Under the pieces are notes generated by a model. The model had not been told where the DNA came from, did not search any database, and worked only from the letters and a program-made list of their open reading frames with translations. Shown piece by piece: positions 43,101 through 51,835 of a DNA stretch of 64,000 nucleotides (positions are counted from its first letter, which is position 1; the number at the start of each line of letters is the position of its first letter). Made by a program: the position numbers and the translations under genes. The DNA comes from M3007 sp041741155 (lineage in GTDB: Bacteria; Bacteroidota; Bacteroidia; Chitinophagales; Saprospiraceae): the NCBI GenBank assembly GCA_041741155.1, contig JBGSKO010000144.1:21680-85679 (forward strand), written 5' to 3'.

Positions 43101-46100
43101 TGGCAGAAAGGCTTGTGGCTGCACTGAGTGGATTGGCCAGCGTAGCCATGCCGCCCGGAGGCAAACCGATCAGCGACCATACACCCGTCCCGATTCCCGG
43201 ATTACCGTTTATCGGGAGGGTCAATCCGCACCCGGCATCATCCGCACCCGCATCCGCTACCGGATTGTTGTAAAAAATCACCGGTTGCCCGGATGCGATA
43301 GACAGGCAAGGATCGCCCAAATCGGGCAGGCCGTTCACATTGTTGCCTACCACATACGATATGTAGTAGGTCGTGCCGTAGCTCATGCCCGGCCCAAAAC
43401 CAAAGGTTCCGCTGCTGTTTTCACCGAGAATAACGCCGAGTGAGGGTCCTGAAACGGTGTGCAGGATATACGCACCGATGTCGTCGCTATCGAAGCTGCC
43501 GCCCTGTTGTTGAGCTGTCACGCTATCGCCGGGGCAAGCTTTCAGCAGTTGAGCGCTCATCTGGCCGGCATCGGAAGCGCAATTACATTTGACCAGGCCA
43601 CTGAGTACCGGCGCTACACAGCCATTGGTATCGGTTACCACAAAAGCGTAAGGCTGCCCGCCAGGTATCGGGGCAGAGAAGAACGTGTCATTGACCACTG
43701 TGCCACCCGGGACGGTGTACGGCGCAGTGCCCCCAATAATGGGAAACACAATCGTGTAATTTTGATTGGCTCCATCGCAGTCCGACACAACAGGCCCTGT
43801 TTGTGGAGAAGAGTTAAACTGAACCAGTACGGTATCGGTATCCGTACAAAGGCTATTGGATTCGGTCCATACAAACGCGTACAGGCCGCTTATGCTCACG
43901 GTAACCGGCGTGTTCGTCGAATCCGGATTGGTAAAGACAGCCATTCCGGGGCCGGAACCTACCGTCCACAGACCTGTGCTTCCCGGTACGCTGGCGGTAG
44001 CCGCCAAAGTGCTGGACGTAGCGCAGAGCGCACTATCCACGCCGGCATTGGCCACGGGTACTGTCAAAATAGTAACCGGGAAACAATCCTGCGGCCCATT
44101 GCCGCATCCATTGTCGGCAACTACGCAGATATTTCCTCCTGGAGCCGTAGCCCATGCCACCGACAAAACCGTGGAATCCTGACCGGAAAGTACCGATCCG
44201 CCCGGAGGCACGGTCCAGCTGTACCCTGTGGCATTGGCCAGAGCCGGAATGGTATAGGTTCCGGAGGCGCCGGCACACAAACTGCTGTCTCCGGCGATAT
44301 CAGGCAAACCCGGGACGGAATTAACCTGCACGGGAATGCAACTGCTTTGGCTGGTATCACAGGAATTGATCGCCACGACACAGATATTTCCCGATGCACC
44401 CGATGCCCAGGATACCGAAACACCTGTGGTGCCCTGGCCGCTGAGGATCGTTGCCGATGCCGGCACACTCCAAAGATACTGCGCGGCGCCTGCCACCGGC
44501 GTTATGGTGTACGCTGCGGTGTCGCCCGCACAGACTTGTGCAACGCCCTGCGGTGCGACGGGATTGGCCAGGGTCGTCACGGAAACTGCCTGGCAGATGG
44601 GCATACTGGAACCACAGGCATTGACGGCTGCCACGCAAACCACACCGCTGGTATCGTTCCAGCTGAGGTTAATCGAGGCGCTGTTTTGTCCGGCATTGAT
44701 GGTTACTCCCGAGGGTACCGTCCAGCTATAGGAAACAGCGTTGGAGTCGGGCGGCACCGAGAATATGCTCGTTTGCCCCGGGCACAACACCGTATCGCCC
44801 GTGATGCCGGCGGGTATATTGGGCAGGGTTTGACCACCGGTAACGGTAACACTGGTGGAATCACAACAGGTGATCAGCCCCTGTGTTTTGCACACCCGGA
44901 GTTGGTAATTGCCCGGGGCTGTCCCGGTTGCGTTAATCGTGTTGGTTGGGCCGGAAATGACGCCTCCGTTGCTGGCCGTCCATGCATACGTGACGCCGGC
45001 GCCGATTGTGGAACCGGCCCCTGATAGTTGTACCGTGGGTTGTTGACAGTTCAATGGCGGCGGCGGGTTGGGGGTAATGTTTGCCACCACATTTATATTG
45101 ATGAGGTTGAGGGTGACAATACTATCGCATCCGGCGGCATTGACGAAGGTCTCCATGTACTGCCCGGCGCCACAAGCGCCGGCAAAGCCGGGCGTGGTAG
45201 AGCAGCCGTCGGGACAAATAGTTTCCGTCACCGTTCTGAAGGTCGGTTGGTCAACCGTCAGGTATAAGGTAGCCGTGTAAGGGCACCCATTCAGGAAAAG
45301 CGTTTGGGTATAAACACCTGTTTGGCAATAACTTATGCCGTAAAAAAGATAACATCCCGGCGCGCAGATGGTTTCAAATGCTTCCTCGTCGGGGGGCAGC
45401 GGTTTGATGGTAACATTGACGCAGTTGGTTGTGATTTTTCCGCAAAACGGAGGGGTCGTCGAATTGAGTTGCGACGTCAACTGGCTGATGGTCAGGCTGC
45501 CGTTTGGGGAGGGAATATTGCCGACCATAGCCAGCAGGTAGGACATCCCGCAAACGGTATAGTTGCCGGCAGCATACCCGGTCAGATCAGGATTGTCTTC
45601 GAAAGCCAGGATGACACCACCGGCGCCACCTACCACATAGCTGTAACCGTATTCCGAAACCGGCGGGGCAACATTGGGTGCGACATAAGTCGGCGGCAAG
45701 TTCATATTTAGTACAGGATCGCCCTGGCAAGCGATCACGTCATTTTGAAGCAGGTTGCCCGCATTTGCCGCACAGGAAAAACAATCAATGCCGGTGGGAT
45801 CGCAAAAGATAATTTCATAGTCCAGTAAGTTGCCTACATCGTTGGACTGGCCATCATTCACCGTAAGCGTCCAGGTGCCATTGACCGGCCCCGTGAAATT
45901 TTCCAGACAGCCTGCGTTCGGGTAATAGCTTCCGGAGTAGTTGTTATTCGCGCCCCAGGGTTGATTATTGTTCCAGACATTGGCAAAGCCAGGGTCTGGA
46001 TTTACCTGATCGCCACAAGGCAAAAACGTCACGTTCCAATCAGTGCCGGCGTTGCCATTTGAAGTACAAAACTGTCCGATCGGCGCTACCAGTGTAACCA

Positions 46101-46389
46101 CTTGCCCTGAAGGCGAGGTCAGGGTCATCGAAAGATCACAAATAGCGGTGTGGTTAAAGTGCACGATCACGGCACAAACACCCTGGCCTCCTTGCCCCAA
46201 TATCGGGTTTGCCGCGTTTTGCACAGAGATGAAAAAAGGCCCTACAAACAGGTCGGGCATAAACTGCGGGCAGTTGGTGCATACACAGCCACCACCCTGT
46301 GCGCGGAGCAGTCCGGGGCTAAAGAGCAGACCGATGATCAGGCCAAAAAACACGCATTTCAGGGGTGAAGCGGGTAGAAAAACAGTCAT
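40126..46389 (-). CDS. Giant modular surface protein with T9SS type B (CHU_C) C-terminal domain
   Basis: About 2,088 residues from ATG 46389. Signal peptide (cleavage near LLRAQ), an N-terminal proprotein-convertase P-like domain (about 40-180, CDLSMTLTSPSGQVVTL, NGTWTLTVNDGQSNDVGNLL), a run of PKD/Ig-like units of about 85 residues (NAVSYSWTVPSGV, AQYLWSVPASATIL, TGYSWTVPPGGSVL), then three modules of about 250 residues that each contain SGGTAPY/F, VVTDxNGCV, NAGQ and GTTYYIS..GN..NG..DP.DPC, further Ig-like units, and the type B tail VFIPNAIRPSSILNDRLVIF with FDRWGEQVF and GVYVYYAMVRF. An extracellular adhesin or matrix role is likely; no catalytic domain was seen. Confidence 0.87.
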   Translation of the reverse strand: MTVFLPASPLKCVFFGLIIGLLFSPGLLRAQGGGCVCTNCPQFMPDLFVGPFFISVQNAANPILGQGGQGVCAVIVHFNHTAICDLSMTLTSPSGQVVTLVAPIGQFCTSNGNAGTDWNVTFLPCGDQVNPDPGFANVWNNNQPWGANNNYSGSYYPNAGCLENFTGPVNGTWTLTVNDGQSNDVGNLLDYEIIFCDPTGIDCFSCAANAGNLLQNDVIACQGDPVLNMNLPPTYVAPNVAPPVSEYGYSYVVGGAGGVILAFEDNPDLTGYAAGNYTVCGMSYLLAMVGNIPSPNGSLTISQLTSQLNSTTPPFCGKITTNCVNVTIKPLPPDEEAFETICAPGCYLFYGISYCQTGVYTQTLFLNGCPYTATLYLTVDQPTFRTVTETICPDGCSTTPGFAGACGAGQYMETFVNAAGCDSIVTLNLININVVANITPNPPPPLNCQQPTVQLSGAGSTIGAGVTYAWTASNGGVISGPTNTINATGTAPGNYQLRVCKTQGLITCCDSTSVTVTGGQTLPNIPAGITGDTVLCPGQTSIFSVPPDSNAVSYSWTVPSGVTINAGQNSASINLSWNDTSGVVCVAAVNACGSSMPICQAVSVTTLANPVAPQGVAQVCAGDTAAYTITPVAGAAQYLWSVPASATILSGQGTTGVSVSWASGASGNICVVAINSCDTSQSSCIPVQVNSVPGLPDIAGDSSLCAGASGTYTIPALANATGYSWTVPPGGSVLSGQDSTVLSVAWATAPGGNICVVADNGCGNGPQDCFPVTILTVPVANAGVDSALCATSSTLAATASVPGSTGLWTVGSGPGMAVFTNPDSTNTPVTVSISGLYAFVWTESNSLCTDTDTVLVQFNSSPQTGPVVSDCDGANQNYTIVFPIIGGTAPYTVPGGTVVNDTFFSAPIPGGQPYAFVVTDTNGCVAPVLSGLVKCNCASDAGQMSAQLLKACPGDSVTAQQQGGSFDSDDIGAYILHTVSGPSLGVILGENSSGTFGFGPGMSYGTTYYISYVVGNNVNGLPDLGDPCLSIASGQPVIFYNNPVADAGADDAGCGLTLPINGNPGIGTGVWSLIGLPPGGMATLANPLSAATSLSATVFGTYTLAYTASSNGCIGRDTVLLTFQESPAAGAFVTVCDGANQFYTVSFPISGGTAPYQVNGGPVAGSNYVSAPVASGAAFSFVVTDANGCVSPIITGVFNCSCGTNAGQLDLTPVLACGGDTVSANFLGGQNLDTNDTLAFVLHTGSGTTLGTVLAQNASGTFTYLPGMNFGTTYYVSVVAGNNVNGQPDPADPCFSVAQGQPVVFYENPIPDAGSDAGICGLTTTLAATNAGFAGAWSQVSGPGMANFAGPSNPGAAVTVSAAGTYVFRWTETNSVCSAAADVAIDFYPVPVISGVTETCNGTNTGFVLGFTITGGTAPFTVSGVGGSLAANVFTSAVLPNNSAYNVALTDANGCTTAPVAGSHFCPCTTNAGTMVTSPAVFCADQPATAIWNNNATLDADDSLLFVLRNQAGAVLATSNQPFFPFGAGLQTGVTYFISAVAGNGLAGQIDPADPCLNIAQGAPVQWKPLPTATLTGDATICRGSTTALQFTGAGAYPLTVSYVAGAGAPATLLLPGSQSVPLPVTPAATTTYSLLSVTDGTLPACTQTLNGSVTVTVNAPVTAGTAAAPVEFCAGTAQSVQLASLLNGADPGGHWTETSAQPSLPGAFQAATGIFQTNGQAAGTYTFRYAVQAAAPCPSQSTSVTVILHALPLADAGPDQTITCTQTTATLGGPGTSAGVYSWTLQGAAVGNTAQISTTNGGAYTLLVTNAAGCTASDNATVAVDNVAPVANRITVRPVGCFGDRNGRIELDSVVSAHLPVLFSLNGGPFTQQSVFTSLAPGTYTVTLQDVNGCEWTTGDLVVAQPVPMTVDLGPTVEVALGDTVRLNAETTVPFSALESVTWNPVWDTLHADTLIQTFLPLLSSRVSIHVVDTSGCTASTSVLIFLDRSRRVFIPNAIRPSSILNDRLVIFGGKDVEAVESFLVFDRWGEQVFGAADFQPNDLSIGWDGTYRGEPAPPGVYVYYAMVRFIDGKTEIFRGDVTVVR

Positions 46390-46536
46390 ACTCAAGTAGT
46401 TGAATGAACGACACAATGCAGGTGGAGCAGATTCCCGGACACAAGGAACGAGTTACGAGGGAAAAACCAAACCAATGGAGTTGCCAAATTTTGATTTTGA
46501 CCTTTGAGCCTGTAAATAGGGGCCCACAAACAACAA

Positions 46537-46566
46537 AGCGGCAACTGGGGATATCCAGCTGCCGCT
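46537..46566 (-). terminator. Probable terminator after the RND permease operon region
   Basis: AGCGGCAACTGG and CCAGCTGCCGCT (one mismatch) enclose a six-base loop. On the minus strand the hairpin is followed by TTTGTTGTTTG, so it would end transcripts coming from the RND gene about 75 bases upstream. The rest of the 46390-46641 gap shows no gene. Confidence 0.6.
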
Positions 46567-46641
46567 CTACCGGTTAGAATCAACCGTACACATCTATTGT
46601 ACGATTTGCAAAACTTCTGCTTTGCCCTTACATACGCATCC

Positions 46642-49600
46642 TTACATCTTTTGCTCCCACCACTGTTTCATCTGCCAGCCCTTGAGGTACATCACCGGCA
46701 GGATGACCAGCGTGATGAACGTGGCGAAGCTCAGGCCGAAAATGATAGTCCACGACAGCGGGCCCCAGAATGCCACAGAGTCGCCACCGAAGAATATCTT
46801 GGGGTCGCCATGGCTCAGCAGGCTCTCAAAGTCAATGTTGAAACCCACTGCCAGTGGGATAAGGCCGAGGATGGTAGCCGCTGCTGTAAGCAAAACAGGG
46901 GTCATCCGCACGCGGCCGGCCTCCACGACTGCCTCGCGTACCGGTATGCCTTGCCCGCGCAAATGTTCGGTGAATTCGACCAGCAAGATGCCGTTCTTTA
47001 CGACGATCCCTGCCAGGGCTACAATACCCACCCCCATCATGATGACCGAGAAGTCCATATTGAAAATAGCCATACCCAGCAGTACGCCGATGATAGAAAA
47101 GACGACCTCCGTCAGAATGATCAGCGCTTTGCCAAACGAGTTGAACTGGGTAACCAGGATGAGCAATATGATGAACAGCGAGATGATAAGTGAGCGGCCA
47201 AGGAAGTTCATGGCATCCATCATTTCGGCGTCTTCACCGGCAAAACTGACCGTCACCCCCTCGTACTGCGGCAGTGCGAGCAGGGCCGCCTTCACGGCGT
47301 TCACCACTTGTGTTTGTTTGGGCTGGTATTCGGAGGTAATGTTGGACGAGAGCGTGACCATCCGCTGTTGATCCATACGGCGGATACCGGCAAAGGTGTT
47401 GCGGTAGGTCACATCGGCAAGGGCAGACATCGGCACCGAGCGCAACACACCGCCCATGTTCATATCGCGGAACGTGACGTTGAGGTTCTCGACGGAATTG
47501 ATATTCTCGCGCTGGTCTTTTTGAAGGCGAATATTAATCGGAATTTCGTCTTCGCCGTCGCGAAACTTGCTGGCTTCTTTTCCAAGAATAGCCGTGCGGA
47601 ATTCGCCGCCAATCTGAGCAGTGCTGATGCCTTCCCGGTTGGCGCGGTCGCGGTCAATTTCAATATTGATCTCCGGTTTGGACACGATCAAGTCGCTGCG
47701 CAGCTCCTCCACACCGGGAATGTTGAGCGAGTCCAGGTAGCGTTTCACCAGGATGGATACCTTGCTGAGCTGGGCAAAATCGTCGCCGCGAATTTCCACC
47801 GAAATCGGTTTTGGAGTAGGCGGGCCGCCGGACTCCTGGTCCACCGTGATCTCGGCGCCGGGAATGATGCCTTGTGTGGCTTCCCTGATTTTGTCCATGT
47901 ACGCTTTCGTACTCACGCCGTTGCGTTTGCCAAACTCCACAAAAGCCACGCCGACTTTGCCCTTGTTGGACGTAGCCGAACGGTCGAACTGGTCTTCGGA
48001 GGCATTCAGCGCCACATTGGAAATAATAGACTCCACAATTGGATTATCCTTGCCGACTACCGCTTCGACTTTACGTTCCATGACCCGCGTGAGCGAATCG
48101 GTTACCTTTACATCTGTGCCCACAGGCATATTCAGATAGACATAGATAAAGTTCGGGTCGGCTTTGGGGAAAAGTTCGATGTTTGTTTCCCGCGAGGCAG
48201 TGATGCCGCAGGAGCCGATGAGCAGCACAAACATCCCGACAAGCATCGTCCACGGGCGCCCGAGGGTGAAATTGAGAAAACGCGCGTACACGTTTTGTAT
48301 CACAGGCCATCCTTTGTTTTGGAAACGGTCTACCAACCCTTGCAACACATAACGGTACAGCACAACGACCAAAGCCAGCACGACGAGCAGGTTACCCGCA
48401 AACCAGTTGCTGTTGGCGTAAAAATACAGCAGCGCCAAACCGTACAACACATAGCCGGCGATGGTGCGGCGGCGTGCTTTACGGGGATCAACCTGTACCG
48501 TATCGTCGCCTTCCCGGCGCATAAACCACACCGCAAATACGGGATTGATGATATACGCCACCAACAACGAAGCGGTAAGCGTAATGATCATCGTGACCGG
48601 CAGGAAGTGCATAAACTTGCCAAATATGCCTCCCCAGAATACCAGTGGAACAAACGGCGCAAGCGTCGTGGCCGTGCCGGCCAATACCGGAAGAAAAACC
48701 TCCGTAGCTGCTTTTTTGGCAGCCGCAACGATGCCTAATTTCTCTTCGGTGTACACGCGGTGCGTGTTTTCGATGACCACAATGGCATCGTCCACCACAA
48801 TCCCCAAACCGAGCAGGAAAGCAAAAAGTACGATCATGTTCAGGGTGAACCCAAATGCCGGCAACAGCATGAAGGCAATAAACATGGACAGGGGTACCGA
48901 CATGGCCACGAAAATAGCATTGGTGCCGCCCATGAAAAACATCAGGATGATCGTAACAAGGATGAACCCGATGATGATCGTGTTGATCAGGTCATGTAGC
49001 GTGACACGGGTAGCATTGCTCTGATCGCCGGTAATCACTACATCCAGATTGGGTGGATACTCGGAAGCCTTCATTTCTGCCACGAGCTCCTTGATCTTGT
49101 CGGAGGCATTGATCAGGTTTTCACCGGAACGTTTGATAACGTTCAGCGCAATAACGTTTTTGCCGTTCAAGCGGCTGAAACTCTCTTGCTCTTCGTAGCC
49201 CATTTTTACCTCGGCCACATCTTTGAGAAACATTTGGGCGCCCGACTGGGATGACACGATGATGTTCTTGATCTGCTCCACATCTTTGAAATCGCCCCGA
49301 ATGGAAATGGAACGGGTCATACCGCCGATGTCCACATTACCGGCAGAGATGGTCATATTCTCAAAGGCAATGGCGTTCGAAATATCCTGAAAACTCAGTT
49401 GCGCAGCGGCCATCTTGTATTTATCCACATTGATCTGCACCTCCTTGTCCAAAGCGCCCACCATATCTACGCGGGTAATCTCACGCATTTCCTCAATGCG
49501 GTCCTTGATCTTTTCAGCAAAGTCCTTGAGTTTGTCCAAACTGAAATCGCCCGAGATATTGACACTCATGATCGGAATTTCAGAGATGTCAAATTCTGTG

Positions 49601-49995
49601 ATCTGCGGATCGTCGAGCAGGTCATTCGGCAGGTCTCGTTTAGATTTATCCACCGCGTCCTTGACCTTGTCTTTGCACAAGACCACGTCGAGGTTGGTAT
49701 TGAACTCGACGATTATGCTCGAAAAGTCCTGCACCGACGAGGAGGTCACTTTTTTGACGCCGGCAATACCCTTCAGCTGTTTCTCGATGGGTTTGGTGAC
49801 GAGCTGCTCCATGTCGGTCGGCGAAGCGCCGGGATAGACTGTAGAGACGAAAATGGTGGGCACCACCACATCGGGGAACTGCTCTTTGGGCAGGGAATTG
49901 TATGACATGATGCCGGCGAGCGTGATGAGCACGGTGATGATAAAAATGCTCGTCCGGTTATCAATAGACCAGGAGGTAGGTTTGAATTCTTTCAT
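46642..49995 (-). CDS. RND-family efflux transporter permease (AcrB/CzcA-like)
   Basis: Inner-membrane proton-driven pump of 1,117 residues. Typical N-terminus (SIDNRTSIFIITVLITLAGI), twelve membrane segments arranged 1+5 and 1+5, porter-domain motifs VVVPTIFVSTVYPGASPTDM and motif A-like GLGIVVDDAIVVIENTHR (about 395-412), and the second-half GIVVKNGILLVEFTEHLRGQ. An extra hydrophobic stretch around 500-560 lengthens the middle compared with AcrB. It probably works with the HlyD and TolC genes upstream on the same strand, although two small opposite-strand genes now lie between. The substrate is unknown. Confidence 0.9.
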   Translation of the reverse strand: MKEFKPTSWSIDNRTSIFIITVLITLAGIMSYNSLPKEQFPDVVVPTIFVSTVYPGASPTDMEQLVTKPIEKQLKGIAGVKKVTSSSVQDFSSIIVEFNTNLDVVLCKDKVKDAVDKSKRDLPNDLLDDPQITEFDISEIPIMSVNISGDFSLDKLKDFAEKIKDRIEEMREITRVDMVGALDKEVQINVDKYKMAAAQLSFQDISNAIAFENMTISAGNVDIGGMTRSISIRGDFKDVEQIKNIIVSSQSGAQMFLKDVAEVKMGYEEQESFSRLNGKNVIALNVIKRSGENLINASDKIKELVAEMKASEYPPNLDVVITGDQSNATRVTLHDLINTIIIGFILVTIILMFFMGGTNAIFVAMSVPLSMFIAFMLLPAFGFTLNMIVLFAFLLGLGIVVDDAIVVIENTHRVYTEEKLGIVAAAKKAATEVFLPVLAGTATTLAPFVPLVFWGGIFGKFMHFLPVTMIITLTASLLVAYIINPVFAVWFMRREGDDTVQVDPRKARRRTIAGYVLYGLALLYFYANSNWFAGNLLVVLALVVVLYRYVLQGLVDRFQNKGWPVIQNVYARFLNFTLGRPWTMLVGMFVLLIGSCGITASRETNIELFPKADPNFIYVYLNMPVGTDVKVTDSLTRVMERKVEAVVGKDNPIVESIISNVALNASEDQFDRSATSNKGKVGVAFVEFGKRNGVSTKAYMDKIREATQGIIPGAEITVDQESGGPPTPKPISVEIRGDDFAQLSKVSILVKRYLDSLNIPGVEELRSDLIVSKPEINIEIDRDRANREGISTAQIGGEFRTAILGKEASKFRDGEDEIPINIRLQKDQRENINSVENLNVTFRDMNMGGVLRSVPMSALADVTYRNTFAGIRRMDQQRMVTLSSNITSEYQPKQTQVVNAVKAALLALPQYEGVTVSFAGEDAEMMDAMNFLGRSLIISLFIILLILVTQFNSFGKALIILTEVVFSIIGVLLGMAIFNMDFSVIMMGVGIVALAGIVVKNGILLVEFTEHLRGQGIPVREAVVEAGRVRMTPVLLTAAATILGLIPLAVGFNIDFESLLSHGDPKIFFGGDSVAFWGPLSWTIIFGLSFATFITLVILPVMYLKGWQMKQWWEQKM

Positions 49996-50063
49996 TTTAG
50001 GAAGTGCTTGTGTGAATTGGTCAATGGCAGTACTCAGAGGGTTTTATTTTTGTCGGAAAATAA

Positions 50064-50071
50064 TACATTTG
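50064..50071 (+). promoter_or_regulatory. -7 element of the small two-gene insert
   Basis: TACATTTG, 19 bases ahead of ATG 50091. The spacer to the ATG includes AACGAGGAGT, one of the few Shine-Dalgarno-like stretches in the window. Confidence 0.6.
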
Positions 50072-50090
50072 CAAAAGCAAAACGAGGAGT

Positions 50091-50294
50091 ATGGACTTAA
50101 AAAACCTGTCCGATCGAGATTTAGAGAACTTGTATGCCCACCAGAAGCGGGTGCTTTTTTTGCTGGGCCAGTCTCAATACGGCTTTGAAAAGTATTCCAG
50201 TCAAGCGATCCATTCTATGATTGACGAAGCCTTGGACAAAATTTTACTCATTCAAAAAGAAATCGAACGCCGTAAACATGAAAAAGGCAATTAG
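50091..50294 (+). CDS. Small hypothetical protein inside the RND efflux locus, gene 1
   Basis: 67 residues, charged and helical (LSDRDLENLYAHQKRVLFLL, then IHSMIDEALDKILLIQKEIE and a basic tail). No family recognised. It starts 95 bases from the divergent RND gene, with its own -7 element and a GAGGAG ribosome site. Its 3' end overlaps the next gene by 17 bases. The size, overlap and AT-rich codon use resemble toxin-antitoxin or other small mobile modules, but no known toxin motif is visible. Confidence 0.65.
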   Translation: MDLKNLSDRDLENLYAHQKRVLFLLGQSQYGFEKYSSQAIHSMIDEALDKILLIQKEIERRKHEKGN

Positions 50295-50589
50295 TGAACA
50301 AATTGAGCAAATGCTGGATCGGTTAATGTCCCTGTCTCCGGATGATGTTGAAGCATTTTTTCTTGACGAGTGGAAACCTTTTATCGAAAGCCTGCCATCA
50401 GAATCTGCCAAAATATTGGCGCTTGAAAAACTCTGGAAACGTCAAGTTGACAACCTCTCACGAATCGCATCGCACGTTCCTGCAATGTCTGATGAGTCCT
50501 TTGAAAAGCTTGAACCACAACTTCAAGGGCTGGTGTCTGCTGGAGAATCCCTTCGGGCCAAACAAAGAAAAGTTGTGGCTGCCACATAG
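50278..50589 (+). CDS. Small hypothetical protein inside the RND efflux locus, gene 2
   Basis: 103 residues from ATG 50278, helical and acidic in the middle (EQIEQMLDRLMSLSPDDVEA, LDEWKPFIESLPSESAKILA) with a basic C-terminus (AKQRKVVAAT). No signal peptide, membrane segment or known motif. It overlaps gene 1 by 17 bases and converges on the HlyD gene, 30 bases away. A start 19 codons upstream lies inside gene 1 and is less likely. Function unknown. Confidence 0.65.
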   Translation: MKKAISEQIEQMLDRLMSLSPDDVEAFFLDEWKPFIESLPSESAKILALEKLWKRQVDNLSRIASHVPAMSDESFEKLEPQLQGLVSAGESLRAKQRKVVAAT

Positions 50590-50619
50590 AGCGTGATTTT
50601 TTGCTAATCCGAAAGTTGC

Positions 50620-51744
50620 TTAAAACGCCACCGTCTCTCCGCTATTCACATCCTGGAACCCCGTCGAGATCACCCGGTCGCCGGGTTTCAGGCCACTGCT
50701 GATTTCAACCATACCATTGTAGCTGCTGCCTTGTGTGATCGCAACTTTGCGCACTGTAGCCTTGTTCCCCTCGCTTCCCAAATCAACTGCCAGCACAAAT
50801 TCACCGTCCTCGGCTGTCTGGATGAGGTTGACGGGCACTACGATCGCTTTAGGATTCTGGTAGTCAATAATTTTCATAACCGCGATCATGTTGGCGCGGT
50901 AGTCGCTGTTACCGGCCGGCAAGGCACATTCCACGGTGAACGTCCGGTTCATCGGGTTGATGGTTTTGCTCACATACGTTACCCTCGAAGCAACTTCTTT
51001 ATCGAGGTCTGGAAAATAAATCTGTACCGACAGCCCTTGTTTCACTTTGGCGGCATACGCCTCCGGCACGTCACCCGTGATTTTGAGTTGACTCAGATTC
51101 ACTATGTTGCAGAGTGGAACTCCGGGAGCAATCGCCTGCCCGGTCTTCAGCATCACCATGTCCACCGTGCCACCAATGGGCGCATAAATTTTGGATTGCT
51201 GCATTTGCTCCTTCGTGGTGGCAATACGCTGCTCCACGGCTTCTTTGTTGGTTTTTGCCTGGATAAACTGGATTTCCGTGCCTATTTTTTGGTCCCAGAG
51301 ACCTTTTTGCCGATTGTAAATATCCTCGGCGGTCTGGAGTTGCAGTTCGAGCTCGGACAAGCCCTTGAGCATGACGTCATCGTCAAGTAGTGCCAGCAAC
51401 TGGCCTTTTTTGACAAAATCGCCGTTTTTGACCAAAACACGGACGAGTGTACCGGGCATCTTGGCCGTGACAGGCACGTTTTCTTCCGCATCCACTCGGC
51501 CTTGCAGGTCAATAAAATGACGAAATGGCTGTACTGCCAGTTCCGTCAGGCCTACCGTGCGAATGCGCTGCCGGCTGCCGGTAGTGGGTCCGACCTCTTT
51601 TTCGAGTTGGGCGATTTGCGCCTCCAGTTCGGATTTTTGTTCTTTCAGAGTGGCCAGTTGTTTGGCCTTGTCCTGGGAAGGCCCGCCGCAAGCGGCAAAC
51701 AGCACCAACAGGAGGGATACAGTGACGAGGGTGGTATGTTTCAT
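50620..51744 (-). CDS. HlyD-family periplasmic adaptor of an RND efflux system
   Basis: Lipoprotein of 374 residues with lipobox LFAAC. A short coiled coil (KQLATLKEQKSELEAQIAQL) precedes the lipoyl-like half (VPVTAKMPGTLVRVLVKNGD), a hairpin, the second half IYAPIGGTVDMVMLKTGQAI, a beta-barrel (PEAYAAKVKQGLSVQIYFPD) and the membrane-proximal domain ending GDRVISTGFQDVNSGETVAF. It is the usual partner of CzcA/AcrB-type pumps. Its leader contains CAACCTTCCAACCAG-type direct repeats (51757-51803) beyond an A/T-rich stretch. The pump gene lies downstream beyond the two small plus-strand genes. Confidence 0.9.
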   Translation of the reverse strand: MKHTTLVTVSLLLVLFAACGGPSQDKAKQLATLKEQKSELEAQIAQLEKEVGPTTGSRQRIRTVGLTELAVQPFRHFIDLQGRVDAEENVPVTAKMPGTLVRVLVKNGDFVKKGQLLALLDDDVMLKGLSELELQLQTAEDIYNRQKGLWDQKIGTEIQFIQAKTNKEAVEQRIATTKEQMQQSKIYAPIGGTVDMVMLKTGQAIAPGVPLCNIVNLSQLKITGDVPEAYAAKVKQGLSVQIYFPDLDKEVASRVTYVSKTINPMNRTFTVECALPAGNSDYRANMIAVMKIIDYQNPKAIVVPVNLIQTAEDGEFVLAVDLGSEGNKATVRKVAITQGSSYNGMVEISSGLKPGDRVISTGFQDVNSGETVAF

Positions 51745-51756
51745 ATCTAAAAAAAG

Positions 51757-51803
51757 GTTGCTGGTTGGAAGGTTGCTGGTTGGAAGGTTGGAGGGTTGCT
51801 GCT
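51757..51803 (-). repeat. CAACCTTCCAACCAG direct repeats upstream of the HlyD gene
   Basis: On the minus strand CAACCTTCCAACCAG occurs twice in tandem, with a related unit CAACCCTC on the upstream side. It ends about 13 bases before ATG 51744. It is similar in base composition and position, though not in sequence, to the CTCAACC repeats before the genes at 12413 and 29292. Confidence 0.65.
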
Positions 51804-51813
51804 AACAGCAAAA

Positions 51814-51835
51814 AATTCATCATTCATCATTCATT
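51814..51835. repeat. AATTCATCATTCATCATTCATT repeat at the tolC stop codon
   Basis: Tandem TTCATCA units. The first 17 bases, AATTCATCATTCATCAT, equal 395-411 inside the kinase receiver insertion. The TGA stop of the TolC gene (51827-51829) and the preceding Glu codon lie inside it. Confidence 0.8.
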
